This document shows, one piece after another, positions 16,139-23,993 of a stretch of DNA of 33,991 nt. Under the pieces are notes generated by a model, which had not been told where the DNA came from, ran no database searches, and worked only from the letters and a program-made list of their open reading frames with translations. A program made the translations under genes and the position numbers. The first letter of the stretch is position 1, and each line of letters begins with the position of its first letter. Source of the stretch: Synechococcus sp. UW140 (lineage in GTDB: Bacteria > Cyanobacteriota > Cyanobacteriia > PCC-6307 > Cyanobiaceae); assembly GCA_945875915.1 (NCBI GenBank), contig CAMCMT010000028.1, positions 1 through 33,991 on the forward strand, read 5' to 3'.

Positions 16139-16597
16139 GGCAGGGCGTCTCGGGGCAGCAGCAGGGCCACAACGCTAGGAGTCGCCACGGCCCTGCTGCT
16201 GCCCCTGCAGGCAGTTCCGGCCCAGGCCGGCCTGATGCGACCGGTGCTGCAGCTGCTGCGACCCCAGGTGGAAGCGCGGATCGCCAGCTTGTGTGTGGGC
16301 TGGCTGGGCGGCGCCGACGGGGCCCTGGCCGCCAGCCTGGAGAAACCCTGCCGCCAGCTGGCCGGCCCTGTGAGCCGCTGCCTAGTGGAGGAAACCGATG
16401 CCAGCGGCAACAGCCTGGCGGTGGTGTCAGACATGCTCAGCGGCCGCTTAGGCGACAGCAGTGAGCTGGTGGTCAAACGCTGCGCCGCCCGTTTACTGGG
16501 CCTACCCCCCGACAGCCTGCGGGAGGTGTCCCTGCGGGAGATCGCCAACCAATTCAGGGCCCCGTCCCAGCCCCAGGTGCAGACCCAGTCCCGCTAG
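16124..16597 (+). CDS. Small secreted protein of unknown function
   Basis: About 157 residues. After a basic N-terminus comes a signal peptide, TTLGVATALLLPLQAVPAQA, with a good AxA cleavage site. The mature part, about 120 residues, is helical-looking with four cysteines (SLCVGW, EKPCRQ, SRCLVEE, KRCAARL), which could form disulfides in the periplasm. No family is recognised. The TTG at 16124 is the only in-frame start near the signal peptide; frames further upstream are antisense to the FemAB-like gene. Its stop overlaps the RibD-like gene stop by 4 bp (convergent). Squeezed between two genes, it is supported by its signal peptide rather than by homology. Confidence 0.6.
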   Translation: MKLSHGRASRGSSRATTLGVATALLLPLQAVPAQAGLMRPVLQLLRPQVEARIASLCVGWLGGADGALAASLEKPCRQLAGPVSRCLVEETDASGNSLAVVSDMLSGRLGDSSELVVKRCAARLLGLPPDSLREVSLREIANQFRAPSQPQVQTQSR

Positions 16598-17346
16598 GGG
16601 CGGCGGCCAAGGCGCCCATAGCGCACCAACAGCTCGCCCTGGCCTAAGGGGCGGCTTTCCTCCAGCTGCCAGCGGCCGGCGGCCGGCAAGGGAGCGAGCG
16701 GCAGCCAGCTGTGGGCGCCGCCCAGCAACCGGGGCACCAGGGTGAGCTGCAGCCCGTCAACCAGATCAAGGGCCAGCAGGCTGGCCGCCAGCTTCGCCCC
16801 ACCCAGCAGCACCAAGCGATCCATTCCCTCGGCCGCCAAGGCAGCCAACAGACCCGGCCAACCCCGGCTCCCCGCTTGGAGCGGGTTGGCCTCAGCGGCA
16901 GACCCAGGCGGCGGTTCTGCATCGGGGGGCAAGGTCCAGTGGCGCTCAAAGCCCGAAGGGGGGCTGGAGCTAGCCCCAGCCGGAACCACCAGGGCACGCC
17001 GCACAGGCTGGTGAAAAAAGGGCAGCTGGGGATCGAGCCTGCCGCTACGGCTCACCACCAGGGCCCAGGGCTGGGGCGGACGCCCCTGCAGGCGACGGCG
17101 CTCCAGCAGGTCGGCTTGGCGGATCAGGCAGGTGCTGCCATGGAGCCGCAGGGTCTGGGCGCCAATCAGGCAGCCATCGGCCCAGGCCAGGGCCTCCTCC
17201 AGGGCACGCCGGTCGCCCGCTTCTCCCAACTGGGCGGCCCCACCGTCGGGGGGCGCCAAGCGGCCATCGAGGCTCACCGCCAGCACCAACCGGACCTGGG
17301 GCAGCCTCAACGGCCCCAAGCCAGACCCGGCGCCAGCCGCACTCAC
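16594..17346 (-). CDS. RibD C-terminal/dihydrofolate-reductase-like reductase
   Basis: 250 residues resembling the RibD reductase domain (DHFR-like fold): VRLVLAVSLDGRLAP at the N-terminus, ALAWADGCLIGAQTLRLHGST, WALVVSRSGRLDP, and the NADPH-binding-like LLAALAAEGMDRLVLLGGAKLAASLLALDLVDGL (cut here only by punctuation of the family pattern). It lacks the RibD deaminase domain. It could reduce the riboflavin pyrimidine intermediate or another pteridine-like substrate. The GTG start sits in GTGA, overlapping the stop of the pterin synthase gene, so the two are probably co-translated. That pairing of two GTP-derived-metabolite enzymes hints at a shared pathway, but this is inference. Confidence 0.8.
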   Translation of the reverse strand: MSAAGAGSGLGPLRLPQVRLVLAVSLDGRLAPPDGGAAQLGEAGDRRALEEALAWADGCLIGAQTLRLHGSTCLIRQADLLERRRLQGRPPQPWALVVSRSGRLDPQLPFFHQPVRRALVVPAGASSSPPSGFERHWTLPPDAEPPPGSAAEANPLQAGSRGWPGLLAALAAEGMDRLVLLGGAKLAASLLALDLVDGLQLTLVPRLLGGAHSWLPLAPLPAAGRWQLEESRPLGQGELLVRYGRLGRRP

Positions 17347-18299
17347 ACCGCCGCCAGGGCGTCGAGGGCCAGGGGCCGCATGTCCAGCAGGGGCGCTTCG
17401 GCGAACACCTCGGCGGCGTTATTGGGGCTTTCCTGGATGCGCACCTTGTGCAGGCTGGCTCCGGTGGTGGCGATCGGCGCCAGCAGCAGATCGGCGATGT
17501 GCAGGGCGATGTTCTCGGCGGTGGGCACGCACTGGCCGAAATGGGCCACATCCTTGTTAAGGAAGGTGTGGTCAAAGGGCTCCACCACCAGGTCGTCGAC
17601 CAGCTGCTGCAACACGGCCAGGTCCGCCACCATGCCGGTGCGCGCATCGATCCGGCCGCGCACGGTGACATCGAGCAGGTAGTTGTGGCCGTGGCCATTC
17701 GGCCGGGCGCACTTGCCGTAAATGGCCTCGTTTTCGGCCTGGCTCAGCTCGGGGCGGGCGAGGCGATGGGCGGCGGCGAAATGGGTGCGGATCGTCAGGA
17801 AGGCTTCCATGGAGTCGTCGAGCACATCGGCCCAGAGGGTGGAGGTTTCGTAGAGGCGCAGGCCCATCAGGGGCAGGTGCGGAGCGAGGCGCTGCCAGAT
17901 GGCCAGCACCAGGGCTTCGGTGGTGGGGAGGCGACCGTCAGGCCGCTCCAGGTCGAAGTCGGGCCAGGCGTCGTTCAGACAGCGGAAATCGAGCTGGCCG
18001 GTCACCTCGCGGCGGATGGCGTGCTTCACATCCGAGAGGTTCAGCACCATGCCATCGCCATCGAGGCCACCGCCCATGGCCACGATCAGTTCGTAGTTGT
18101 GGCCGTGGCCGGGGGCCAGGCTGCAGGGGCCAAACCGGCTGGCGTTCTCTTCAGGACCCAGCTCCGGCAACCAGTAGCGGTGGCTGGCGCTGAAGGTGGC
18201 CCGGCGCGTGATCACACAGGGCCTGCCCTGGCCATGGGCGCGGAGGGTGGGCGCCGGGGGCGCCGCCAGCACGGGCGGGGTCATCGCAGCGCAAGACAT
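17343..18299 (-). CDS. Tandem-domain 6-carboxy-/6-pyruvoyl-tetrahydropterin synthase
   Basis: Two QueD/PTPS domains in one 318-residue chain; the usual enzyme is a single domain of 120-150 residues. Domain 1 (about 28-162) has zinc ligands H40, H65 and H67, C59, and D104-F105 where the catalytic D-H pair is expected, plus E151. Domain 2 (about 165-300) keeps the full set: H178, H203, H205, C197, D243-H244 and E290. So only the second half looks like a complete active site. The substrate should be 7,8-dihydroneopterin triphosphate; queuosine-type or tetrahydropterin products are both possible. Start ATG at 18299 (alternative ATG at residue 6). It is divergent from aroK with only 32 bp between. 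Confidence 0.88.
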   Translation of the reverse strand: MSCAAMTPPVLAAPPAPTLRAHGQGRPCVITRRATFSASHRYWLPELGPEENASRFGPCSLAPGHGHNYELIVAMGGGLDGDGMVLNLSDVKHAIRREVTGQLDFRCLNDAWPDFDLERPDGRLPTTEALVLAIWQRLAPHLPLMGLRLYETSTLWADVLDDSMEAFLTIRTHFAAAHRLARPELSQAENEAIYGKCARPNGHGHNYLLDVTVRGRIDARTGMVADLAVLQQLVDDLVVEPFDHTFLNKDVAHFGQCVPTAENIALHIADLLLAPIATTGASLHKVRIQESPNNAAEVFAEAPLLDMRPLALDALAAV

Positions 18300-18331
18300 G
18301 AGGCAACATTCTATGAAGGTGTCCCCTGTCG

Positions 18332-18991
18332 ATGACTGCGCCCCATCCCAGCCCCGGAACCAGCTCAGGAGCCGATCCAGCCCTGGACCTGCGCCGGCGC
18401 CTGCAGGGGGTGAACCTCTATTTGATCGGCATGATGGGTTGCGGCAAAAGTGCCGTGGGCCGGCCCCTGGCCGAGGCCCTGGGCTACCGCTTCCTCGATG
18501 CCGACACCAGCATTGAACAGGTGGCCGGCAAGCCCATCCCCGAGCTGTTCGCCAGGGACGGCGAGGCAGGGTTCCGGGCCCTGGAAGCGGCCGTTTTGAA
18601 CCAGATCGCCGCCTGGCATTCCCTGGTGGTGGCCACCGGTGGCGGCGTGGTGACCCGGCCGGAGAACTGGGGCCAGCTGCACCAAGGGGTGGTGATCTGG
18701 CTCGATGCCCCGGACGCGCTGCTGCTGGAGCGACTTACAGCCGATCCCACGCCTAGGCCCCTGCTGGCCTGCCCCGATCCGGCCACCCGCCTGGCCGAGC
18801 TGCTCCAGGAGCGCCGCCCCCTTTACGCCCAGGCCGATCTCCGCATCCTCCAGGACGGCCGCCCTGCCGATGCGGTGGCCCAGCAGGTGATCGCAGCGCT
18901 GCCGGCGATCCTGCGCCAGCGCCCCGCCGCCCCAACCGAACCCGTGGCCCTGATCGACAGCGACGGGGCCATCGCCAGCTCACTCAACTAA
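18332..18991 (+). CDS. aroK: Shikimate kinase AroK
   Basis: Phosphorylates shikimate with ATP in aromatic amino acid synthesis; cytosolic NMP-kinase fold. 219 residues, slightly long because of a 25-residue N-terminal extension and a C-terminal tail. Walker A GMMGCGKS at 33-40, shikimate-binding DADTSIE with D56/D58, the FRALE block, ATGGGVV and the lid arginines around PRPLLA are present. The ATG at 18332 follows a short 32-bp divergent gap shared with the pterin synthase gene. Confidence 0.95.
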   Translation: MTAPHPSPGTSSGADPALDLRRRLQGVNLYLIGMMGCGKSAVGRPLAEALGYRFLDADTSIEQVAGKPIPELFARDGEAGFRALEAAVLNQIAAWHSLVVATGGGVVTRPENWGQLHQGVVIWLDAPDALLLERLTADPTPRPLLACPDPATRLAELLQERRPLYAQADLRILQDGRPADAVAQQVIAALPAILRQRPAAPTEPVALIDSDGAIASSLN

Positions 18992-19043
18992 TCGCGACCT
19001 GCTGATTGGCACCGGCCCATCCCTAGGCATGGATCGGGCCTAC

Positions 19044-19055
19044 CTTGGCGCCAAG
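19044..19055. repeat. Perfect 12-bp palindrome downstream of aroK
   Basis: CTTGGCGCCAAG, a perfect dyad, lies in the 133-base convergent gap between aroK and the Crr7 gene (18992-19124). No T run follows, so it is not a standard terminator. No gene is visible in this gap. Confidence 0.4.
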
Positions 19056-19124
19056 ACGGCATAGCAACCAACCCTTTGCCAGGGACGGCCGCCAAGACCG
19101 GCAACTCCCGCCACAAGTTCACCC

Positions 19125-19388
19125 CTAAGAGCCAGGCGGGTCCAACCGCACCGCAAACCACTGCACGCTCACCCCCGGCTCCCATTCCAGTTCGCAGGCC
19201 GTTTCCAGCAGGCGCAGGGCCCGGCTCGGGGCATCCGGCAGGGAGGCCAGGTCCGCTGGCACCTCGTCTAAGGCCTCCAGCTGGGCGACCAGCCAATCGA
19301 GGGTTTCTGCGGCCGTGAGCAGCCGTTCGGCCCCGGCCGGCTCCAGCACCACGTAGTGGTCGCAGGCGCGGATTAAGGGGTCGGACAT
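19125..19388 (-). CDS. Chlororespiratory reduction protein 7 (Crr7-like)
   Basis: 87 residues, soluble. The pattern HYVVLEPAGAERLLTAAETL, PADLASLPD and ACELEWEPGVSVQWFAVRLD matches the small Crr7 family of cyanobacteria and chloroplasts, linked in plants to accumulation of the NDH-1 complex. The molecular role in cyanobacteria is unclear. The ATG at 19388 is the natural start. It lies 94 bases downstream of the glutathione transferase gene on the same strand, across a short tandem repeat. Confidence 0.75.
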   Translation of the reverse strand: MSDPLIRACDHYVVLEPAGAERLLTAAETLDWLVAQLEALDEVPADLASLPDAPSRALRLLETACELEWEPGVSVQWFAVRLDPPGS

Positions 19389-19443
19389 GGCCGCTCACCG
19401 CTGGGGATTCAATCCTGGCGCGGCAGGCCGGGCCACGGCGTTT

Positions 19444-19488
19444 CCCTCAAGGGATTTGGTGCCCTCAAGGGATTGGTGCCCTTCAGGG
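19444..19488. repeat. 2.5-copy tandem repeat between gst and crr7
   Basis: Units of 17-18 bp, each opening with a small dyad: CCCTCAAGGG-ATTTGGTG (19444-19461), CCCTCAAGGG-ATTGGTG (19462-19478) and CCCTTCAGGG (19479-19488). The last copy spans the stop codon of the glutathione transferase gene, so one unit is coding and the others have apparently duplicated into the gap. Confidence 0.85.
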
Positions 19489-20193
19489 CCGGCCCAGCTC
19501 GGCGCCGATGCGGTCGCGCCACTGGAACAGGGGCTCGAGCTGGGGATCGTCGGCCAACCCCGGCACACCCCAACCGGCCAGGGGGGCGCCGGCAGCCTCG
19601 GGAAACTTCAGCAACGACAGCTGGCCAGCCACGGCCAGGTCCGCCAACGACAAGCGGGCGCCCACCAGGTAGGGGCCGGCAGCGACCAGGGCCGTGAGCT
19701 GGTTGAGGTTGTGGCGCAACTGCTCCAGGCCGCCCTGGTCCACCGCCTGGCCCAGGCCCGCCAGCAAGGAGCCGGGCACCGCCCCCACCAGGGTCCTCAG
19801 GGGCGCGGGCGTTGCCACCGGCAGCAGGGCAGCCCTGAGATCGGCATCCTCCATGGCGGCTTGCAGCAGGGCCAGGCGCACACCTGCGGCCAGGGCCGTA
19901 TCGGCCCAATCTTCGAGCAGCAACACCCGGGCCCGCTGGGCCGGCTCGGCGGGCAGCAGGGCCGGCTCGGCCACCTGGGCTTCGAGATAGAGGGCGATGG
20001 CGCTGGAATCGGCGATCACCTCGGCCCCATCCACCAGCACGGGCACCTGGCGCTGGCCCGAGAGCCGCAGCAGCTGCAGCTGGCCCAGGCCGGGGGTCAC
20101 CTCCACCACGCTGTAGGCCAGCTTTTTGGCCGCCAAGATCAACCGCACCTTCTCGCAGAAAGCGGAATGGCGGAACTGATGTAGTTCCAGCAT
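19483..20193 (-). CDS. Glutathione S-transferase family protein
   Basis: 236 residues with an N-terminal thioredoxin-fold domain and an all-helical C-terminal domain. [19 protein letters not shown] places an active-site-like Cys13 at the start of helix 1. RQVPVLVDG contains the cis-proline motif and [11 protein letters not shown] the gamma-glutamyl-binding site. The natural substrate is unknown. The ATG at 20193 (MLELHQF) fits the family start; an upstream frame begins at 20211. It is divergent from DUF751 with 66 bp between, and probably co-transcribed with crr7. Confidence 0.88.
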   Translation of the reverse strand: MLELHQFRHSAFCEKVRLILAAKKLAYSVVEVTPGLGQLQLLRLSGQRQVPVLVDGAEVIADSSAIALYLEAQVAEPALLPAEPAQRARVLLLEDWADTALAAGVRLALLQAAMEDADLRAALLPVATPAPLRTLVGAVPGSLLAGLGQAVDQGGLEQLRHNLNQLTALVAAGPYLVGARLSLADLAVAGQLSLLKFPEAAGAPLAGWGVPGLADDPQLEPLFQWRDRIGAELGRP

Positions 20194-20259
20194 TTGGGCA
20201 ACCAAGACCATTGGGCGGCAGAGTAACGCTGCATCTGGATTGCTGCCGCCGCCTGCGCC

Positions 20260-20466
20260 ATGAGGGAGTTCTTCGTCAATGTGACGCGCTACCCGCGCTA
20301 CCTGGTGGCCTTTGGCCTGGGGCTGCTCAATTCCGTCGTCGAGCCCCTGGCCGATCGGCGCAGCAACCCCGTCACGGCCGTGGCCCTGATCGGCGCCCTG
20401 GTCAGCGGCGGTCTCAGCCTGGCCCTGACCCTGCGTGCCATGGTGACCACAGGACCGGTGACATAG
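20260..20466 (+). CDS. DUF751 family membrane protein
   Basis: 68 residues. [18 protein letters not shown] is the signature N-terminus of DUF751, a small family conserved in cyanobacteria and related to plastid Ycf33. Two hydrophobic segments follow. Function unknown. It starts the plus-strand operon DUF751-rbfA-GH3-GT2-hemD; the rbfA start is 2 bases after its stop. A longer frame covering it belongs to the rbfA reading frame and is a shadow. Confidence 0.85.
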   Translation: MREFFVNVTRYPRYLVAFGLGLLNSVVEPLADRRSNPVTAVALIGALVSGGLSLALTLRAMVTTGPVT

Positions 20467-20468
20467 GT

Positions 20469-20912
20469 ATGGCCCAGGGGCGCAGGGTGGAACGGGTGGC
20501 CGCCTCGATTCGCCGCGAGGTGAGCGAGCTGCTGGTTACGGGCATCAAGGACGACCGGGTCAACATGGCGATGGTGAGTGTCACCAGCGTTGATGTGGCC
20601 GGCGACCTGCAGCACTGCAAGGTGCACGTGAGCATCTTCGGCACCGAAGAAGACCGCCAACAGGCCCTCGAAGGCCTGCGCTCGGCCTCAAGTTACGTGA
20701 AAGGCGAGCTCAGCCGGCGCCTGAACATGCGCCGCACGCCGGAAGTGATCTTCCTGCTCGATCGCGGCATCGAAAAGGGCACCACGGTGCTGGGCCTGAT
20801 CAACAAGCTCGGGGCGGAACGGCTGGAGAAGGGCGACGTGCCGGCCGGTAGCGATGTCGAGCCGAATGGCGCGGACGACTTAGCCGACGACTTAGCCAAC
20901 GATGGCGACTGA
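20469..20912 (+). CDS. rbfA: Ribosome-binding factor A RbfA
   Basis: Binds the 30S subunit and assists 16S rRNA 5'-end maturation and cold adaptation. 147 residues with the KH-like core: [62 protein letters not shown]. The C-terminus ends in an acidic tail [12 protein letters not shown] encoded by a 12-bp tandem duplication (20874-20897). The ATG at 20469 is the family start. Its stop lies 11 bases into the following GH3 gene. Confidence 0.93.
   Translation: MAQGRRVERVAASIRREVSELLVTGIKDDRVNMAMVSVTSVDVAGDLQHCKVHVSIFGTEEDRQQALEGLRSASSYVKGELSRRLNMRRTPEVIFLLDRGIEKGTTVLGLINKLGAERLEKGDVPAGSDVEPNGADDLADDLANDGD
20874..20897 (+). repeat. 12-bp tandem duplication in the rbfA 3' end
   Basis: GACGACTTAGCC occurs twice back to back, encoding DDLA-DDLA in the acidic RbfA tail, immediately before the overlapping start of the GH3 gene at 20902. 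Confidence 0.9.
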
Positions 20913-22725
20913 GCCGGCCCCTGCCCCCGGATCCGACTGGCGTGGCCTCGGCCTGCGCCAGCAGGTGGCCCGCCTGCTGGTGGTTCGCGCCAGCGGCCAT
21001 GCCAGCGACGGCCAACGGCGCTACCCCCGCTGGGAGCTCCCCAATGCCGACCTCAAACGGCTGCTCAGCGATGGGGTCGGCGGCGTGATCCTGCTGGGGG
21101 GCAGCGCCCAGGAGCTGGCCCTGCGCTGCCGCCAACTGCAGGCCTGGGCCGGCCAGCCCCTGCTGCTCTGCGCCGACGTGGAGGAGGGGGTGGGCCAGCG
21201 CTTTGAAGGAGCCAGCTGGCTGGTGCCGCCCCTGGCGATCGGCCGCCTGCTGCAACCGCAGCCCCCAGGCAGCGAAGCCGCTTCAGCCGCACCCTCAACC
21301 GGTCCGCGGGCTGCAGCCGAAGCTCCTGCGGAACCCGTCCCGAGCGCCCAAGCAGAACCGGGAGCCCAGGGCCTGGTCCCGGAGCCCCAAGAGAGGCCCC
21401 CTGCAGCCGCAGCCCCCTCCCCTAACCCCGAAGCCCTGGCCGAACGCTACGGCCGCTGTACGGGCCGCCAGGCCCGGCAGCTGGGCCTGAACTGGGTGCT
21501 GGGGCCGGTCTGCGATGTCAACAACAACCCAGCCAACCCGGTGATCAACGTGCGCGCTTGGGGCGAGGACCCGGCCACGGCGTCCAGCCTGGCCGCGGCC
21601 TTCCTGCGGGGTGCCCAGGCCGAAGGGGTGCTCTGCTGCGCCAAGCACTTCCCCGGCCACGGCGACACCGCCAGCGACTCCCACCTGGAACTCCCCCGGC
21701 TGCCCCACAGCCGCGCCCGGCTGGAGGCGGTGGAGCTACCCCCCTTCCGCGCCGCCATCGCCGCCGGGGTGGCCAGCGTGATGACGGCCCACCTGCTGCT
21801 GGAGGCCCTCGACGGCGAGCGGCCCGCCACCCTGGCGCCGGCCGTGCTCGATGGCCTGCTGCGCCGGGAGCTGGGCTTCGAGGGGCTGGTCGTGACCGAT
21901 GCCCTGGTGATGGAGGCGATCACCGCCCACCACGGCCCCGGCGAAGCCGCCCTGCTCGCCTTCACGGCCGGCGCCGACCTGATTTTGATGCCCGCCGATG
22001 CCGATGCCGCCATCGATGCCCTAGTGGCCGCCATCGACTCCGGGGCGATCCCGCGCCAGCGGCTGGAGGCCAGCTTGGAGCGGCGCGAACGGGCCCTGGC
22101 CGCGGTGGGGCCCACAGGCAGCTTGGGCGGCGACCCCAATGGCGACTTGATCTCCCCCGCCGATGCCGCCCTGGCCCGCGAGCTGGTGGAGCTGAGCCTG
22201 GAGACCCACGGGTCCGCCCAGGGGCAAGCCCGATCCAGCCCGCCCACACCCCTAGCTGCTGGCCCCGGCCTCAACCTGATCCGGCTCGACAACAGCCTGG
22301 CCTGCGCCTTCCTGCCGGCGATGGCGCCGGCCCTGGTGCGGCCGGCGGGGGCGGGCTACCAAAGCTGCCTGATCGACAGCCGCAGCCCCAGCCCCTGGAG
22401 CGGCGATCCCCAAGCGCCCCTGGCCCTGGACCGCCTGCCAGGGGGCCCGGTGCTGCTGCAGCTGTTTGTGCGCGGCAATCCCTTCCGCGGCAGTGCCGGC
22501 GGCGAGGAGCCCTGGCCGGCCGTGGTGAGCCAGCTCCTGGCCACGGGCCGCCTGGCCGCCCTGGCCGTCTACGGCAGCCCCTATCTCTGGGAGAGCCTGG
22601 GCCCCCTGCTGCCCGATTCGTTGCCGGCGGCCTACAGCCCCGGCCAGATGCCCCTAGCCCAGGCCCTGCTGCTGGATCGCCTCGGTCTGGCCGCTGCGGC
22701 CCTGGAGGGAGGCTTCACCGACTGA
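20902..22725 (+). CDS. Glycoside hydrolase family 3 protein (NagZ-like beta-N-acetylhexosaminidase)
   Basis: Likely removes terminal beta-linked N-acetylglucosamine, as NagZ does in peptidoglycan recycling. 607 residues, against about 340 for a compact NagZ. The barrel has [18 protein letters not shown] starting at K248 (the KH and SH substrate-binding and acid/base features of NagZ-type enzymes) and [11 protein letters not shown] with the probable nucleophile D333. Residues about 116-174 are a Pro/Ala/Glu-rich low-complexity insert between barrel strands, next to [11 protein letters not shown]. Residues about 420-607 form an extra C-terminal domain. The ATG lies inside the rbfA 3' end (11-bp overlap). 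No signal peptide is seen, suggesting cytosolic action. Confidence 0.88.
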   Translation: MATEPAPAPGSDWRGLGLRQQVARLLVVRASGHASDGQRRYPRWELPNADLKRLLSDGVGGVILLGGSAQELALRCRQLQAWAGQPLLLCADVEEGVGQRFEGASWLVPPLAIGRLLQPQPPGSEAASAAPSTGPRAAAEAPAEPVPSAQAEPGAQGLVPEPQERPPAAAAPSPNPEALAERYGRCTGRQARQLGLNWVLGPVCDVNNNPANPVINVRAWGEDPATASSLAAAFLRGAQAEGVLCCAKHFPGHGDTASDSHLELPRLPHSRARLEAVELPPFRAAIAAGVASVMTAHLLLEALDGERPATLAPAVLDGLLRRELGFEGLVVTDALVMEAITAHHGPGEAALLAFTAGADLILMPADADAAIDALVAAIDSGAIPRQRLEASLERRERALAAVGPTGSLGGDPNGDLISPADAALARELVELSLETHGSAQGQARSSPPTPLAAGPGLNLIRLDNSLACAFLPAMAPALVRPAGAGYQSCLIDSRSPSPWSGDPQAPLALDRLPGGPVLLQLFVRGNPFRGSAGGEEPWPAVVSQLLATGRLAALAVYGSPYLWESLGPLLPDSLPAAYSPGQMPLAQALLLDRLGLAAAALEGGFTD

Positions 22726-22795
22726 GGTCAGTCCCCAGCGGCTGCCCCTGCCAGAAGCACCTAGCCTCAGCAGGCCGCCCCTGGCCCCGGGCCCC

Positions 22796-23989
22796 ATGCT
22801 CAGCCTCTCGATGATCGTGCGCGATGAGGCCGAACGGCTGGAGCGCTGCCTGGCCTCGGTCCAAGGCTTTGTCGATGAAATGGTGCTGGTGGACACCGGC
22901 TCCCAGGACGGCACCGTGGCCCTGGCCAAGAGCCTGGGGGCCACCGTGCATGAGATTCCCTGGCCCGGGGATTTTGCCCCGGCCCGTAACACGGCGATGC
23001 AGTGGCTCAAGGGCGACTGGGTGCTGGTGCTCGATGGCGATGAACAGCTACGCCCTGAAGCGATGGCGCCGCTGCGGGCCCTGATGGCCCAACCGGATGT
23101 GCTGCTGATCAACCTGCTGCGCTTCGAACTGGGCGCCCGCCAATCCCCCTACTCGAGGGTCAGCCGCCTGTTTCGCCGCCATCCGGCGATCCGCTGGAGC
23201 CGGCCTTACCACTCCAGCGTTGATGAGAGCGTGGCGGAGCTGCACCGCCAGGAGCCCCACTGGCGGGTGGTCGACTGCAGCGTGCCAGCCCTGCTCCACG
23301 ACGGCTACCGCCCCGAGCTCCTGGCCCAGGGAAGCAAGTCCCAGCGGCTGCGCCAGGCCATGGAGCAGGAGCTGGAGCAGCGGCCCAACGACGCCTACGC
23401 CTGCGCCAAGCTCGGCAGCCTCGAGGTGGGCGAAGGGCACCGGGCCCAGGGGATTGCCCTCCTGCGGCGCGGCCTGGAGCATTGCCCGCCCCAGGCCCAT
23501 CCGGAACGCTACGAATTGCTGCTGCACCTGGCGATCGCCACTGCCGAGGCGGATCCCAGCGGCGCCACCGGCCTCTATCGCCAGGCCCTGGCCCTGCCCC
23601 TACCCCAACGGGTCAGCCTGGGGGCCCGCCTCAACCTGGCCGCCGTGCTGCTGGAGCAAGGCGAGCTAGTGGAGGCCCAGGCCCTCTGCCGCACCGCCAC
23701 GGTGGTGGCCCCGGAGGTGGGCCTGGGTTGGTACAACCTGGGGCTGGTCAGCCGCCGCAGCGGCGACCTGGTGGGCGCCCTAGAGGCCTATGGCCAGGCC
23801 AGGCGCCTGAACCCTGAGCATGCCGAAACCCACCAGAACCTGGCGGTGGCCGAGCTGCTGGCCGGCGACATTGCCGCGTCCCGCGCCAGCTTCCGCCAGG
23901 CCATTGCCCTGCTAAGCAGCCAGGGCCGGACAGGCGAAGCTGCCCACCTGCGCCAGCAGGCTGGCGCCATGGTGCAACTGGAGGCCTGA
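22796..23989 (+). CDS. Family 2 glycosyltransferase with C-terminal TPR repeats
   Basis: 397 residues. The GT2 domain begins at once with LSLSMIVRDEAERLERCL, then DEMVLVDTGSQDGT and the metal-binding-like VLDGDE. The region GDFAPARNTAMQWLKGDWVL is typical of the SunS/WcaA-like GT2 subgroup often fused to TPRs. Residues about 190-390 contain several tetratricopeptide units (LGWYNLGLVSRRSGDLVGAL, HAETHQNLAVAELLAGDI), a likely protein-binding scaffold. Acceptor and sugar are unknown. It is fourth in the DUF751-rbfA-GH3 operon, 70 bp after GH3 and 4 bp before hemD. Confidence 0.88.
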   Translation: MLSLSMIVRDEAERLERCLASVQGFVDEMVLVDTGSQDGTVALAKSLGATVHEIPWPGDFAPARNTAMQWLKGDWVLVLDGDEQLRPEAMAPLRALMAQPDVLLINLLRFELGARQSPYSRVSRLFRRHPAIRWSRPYHSSVDESVAELHRQEPHWRVVDCSVPALLHDGYRPELLAQGSKSQRLRQAMEQELEQRPNDAYACAKLGSLEVGEGHRAQGIALLRRGLEHCPPQAHPERYELLLHLAIATAEADPSGATGLYRQALALPLPQRVSLGARLNLAAVLLEQGELVEAQALCRTATVVAPEVGLGWYNLGLVSRRSGDLVGALEAYGQARRLNPEHAETHQNLAVAELLAGDIAASRASFRQAIALLSSQGRTGEAAHLRQQAGAMVQLEA

Positions 23990-23993
23990 GCCC

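Noticed and set aside
17448-18335. A 295-codon plus-strand frame opposite the tandem pterin synthase
   Set aside because: The minus-strand frame has all zinc and catalytic motifs; the plus frame is the usual high-GC antisense opening.
21558-22814. A 418-codon plus-strand frame inside the GH3 gene
   Set aside because: It is an alternate frame of a GC-rich real gene; its Pro/Gly/Arg-rich composition and lack of any motif mark it as a shadow, while the GH3 frame has catalytic motifs.
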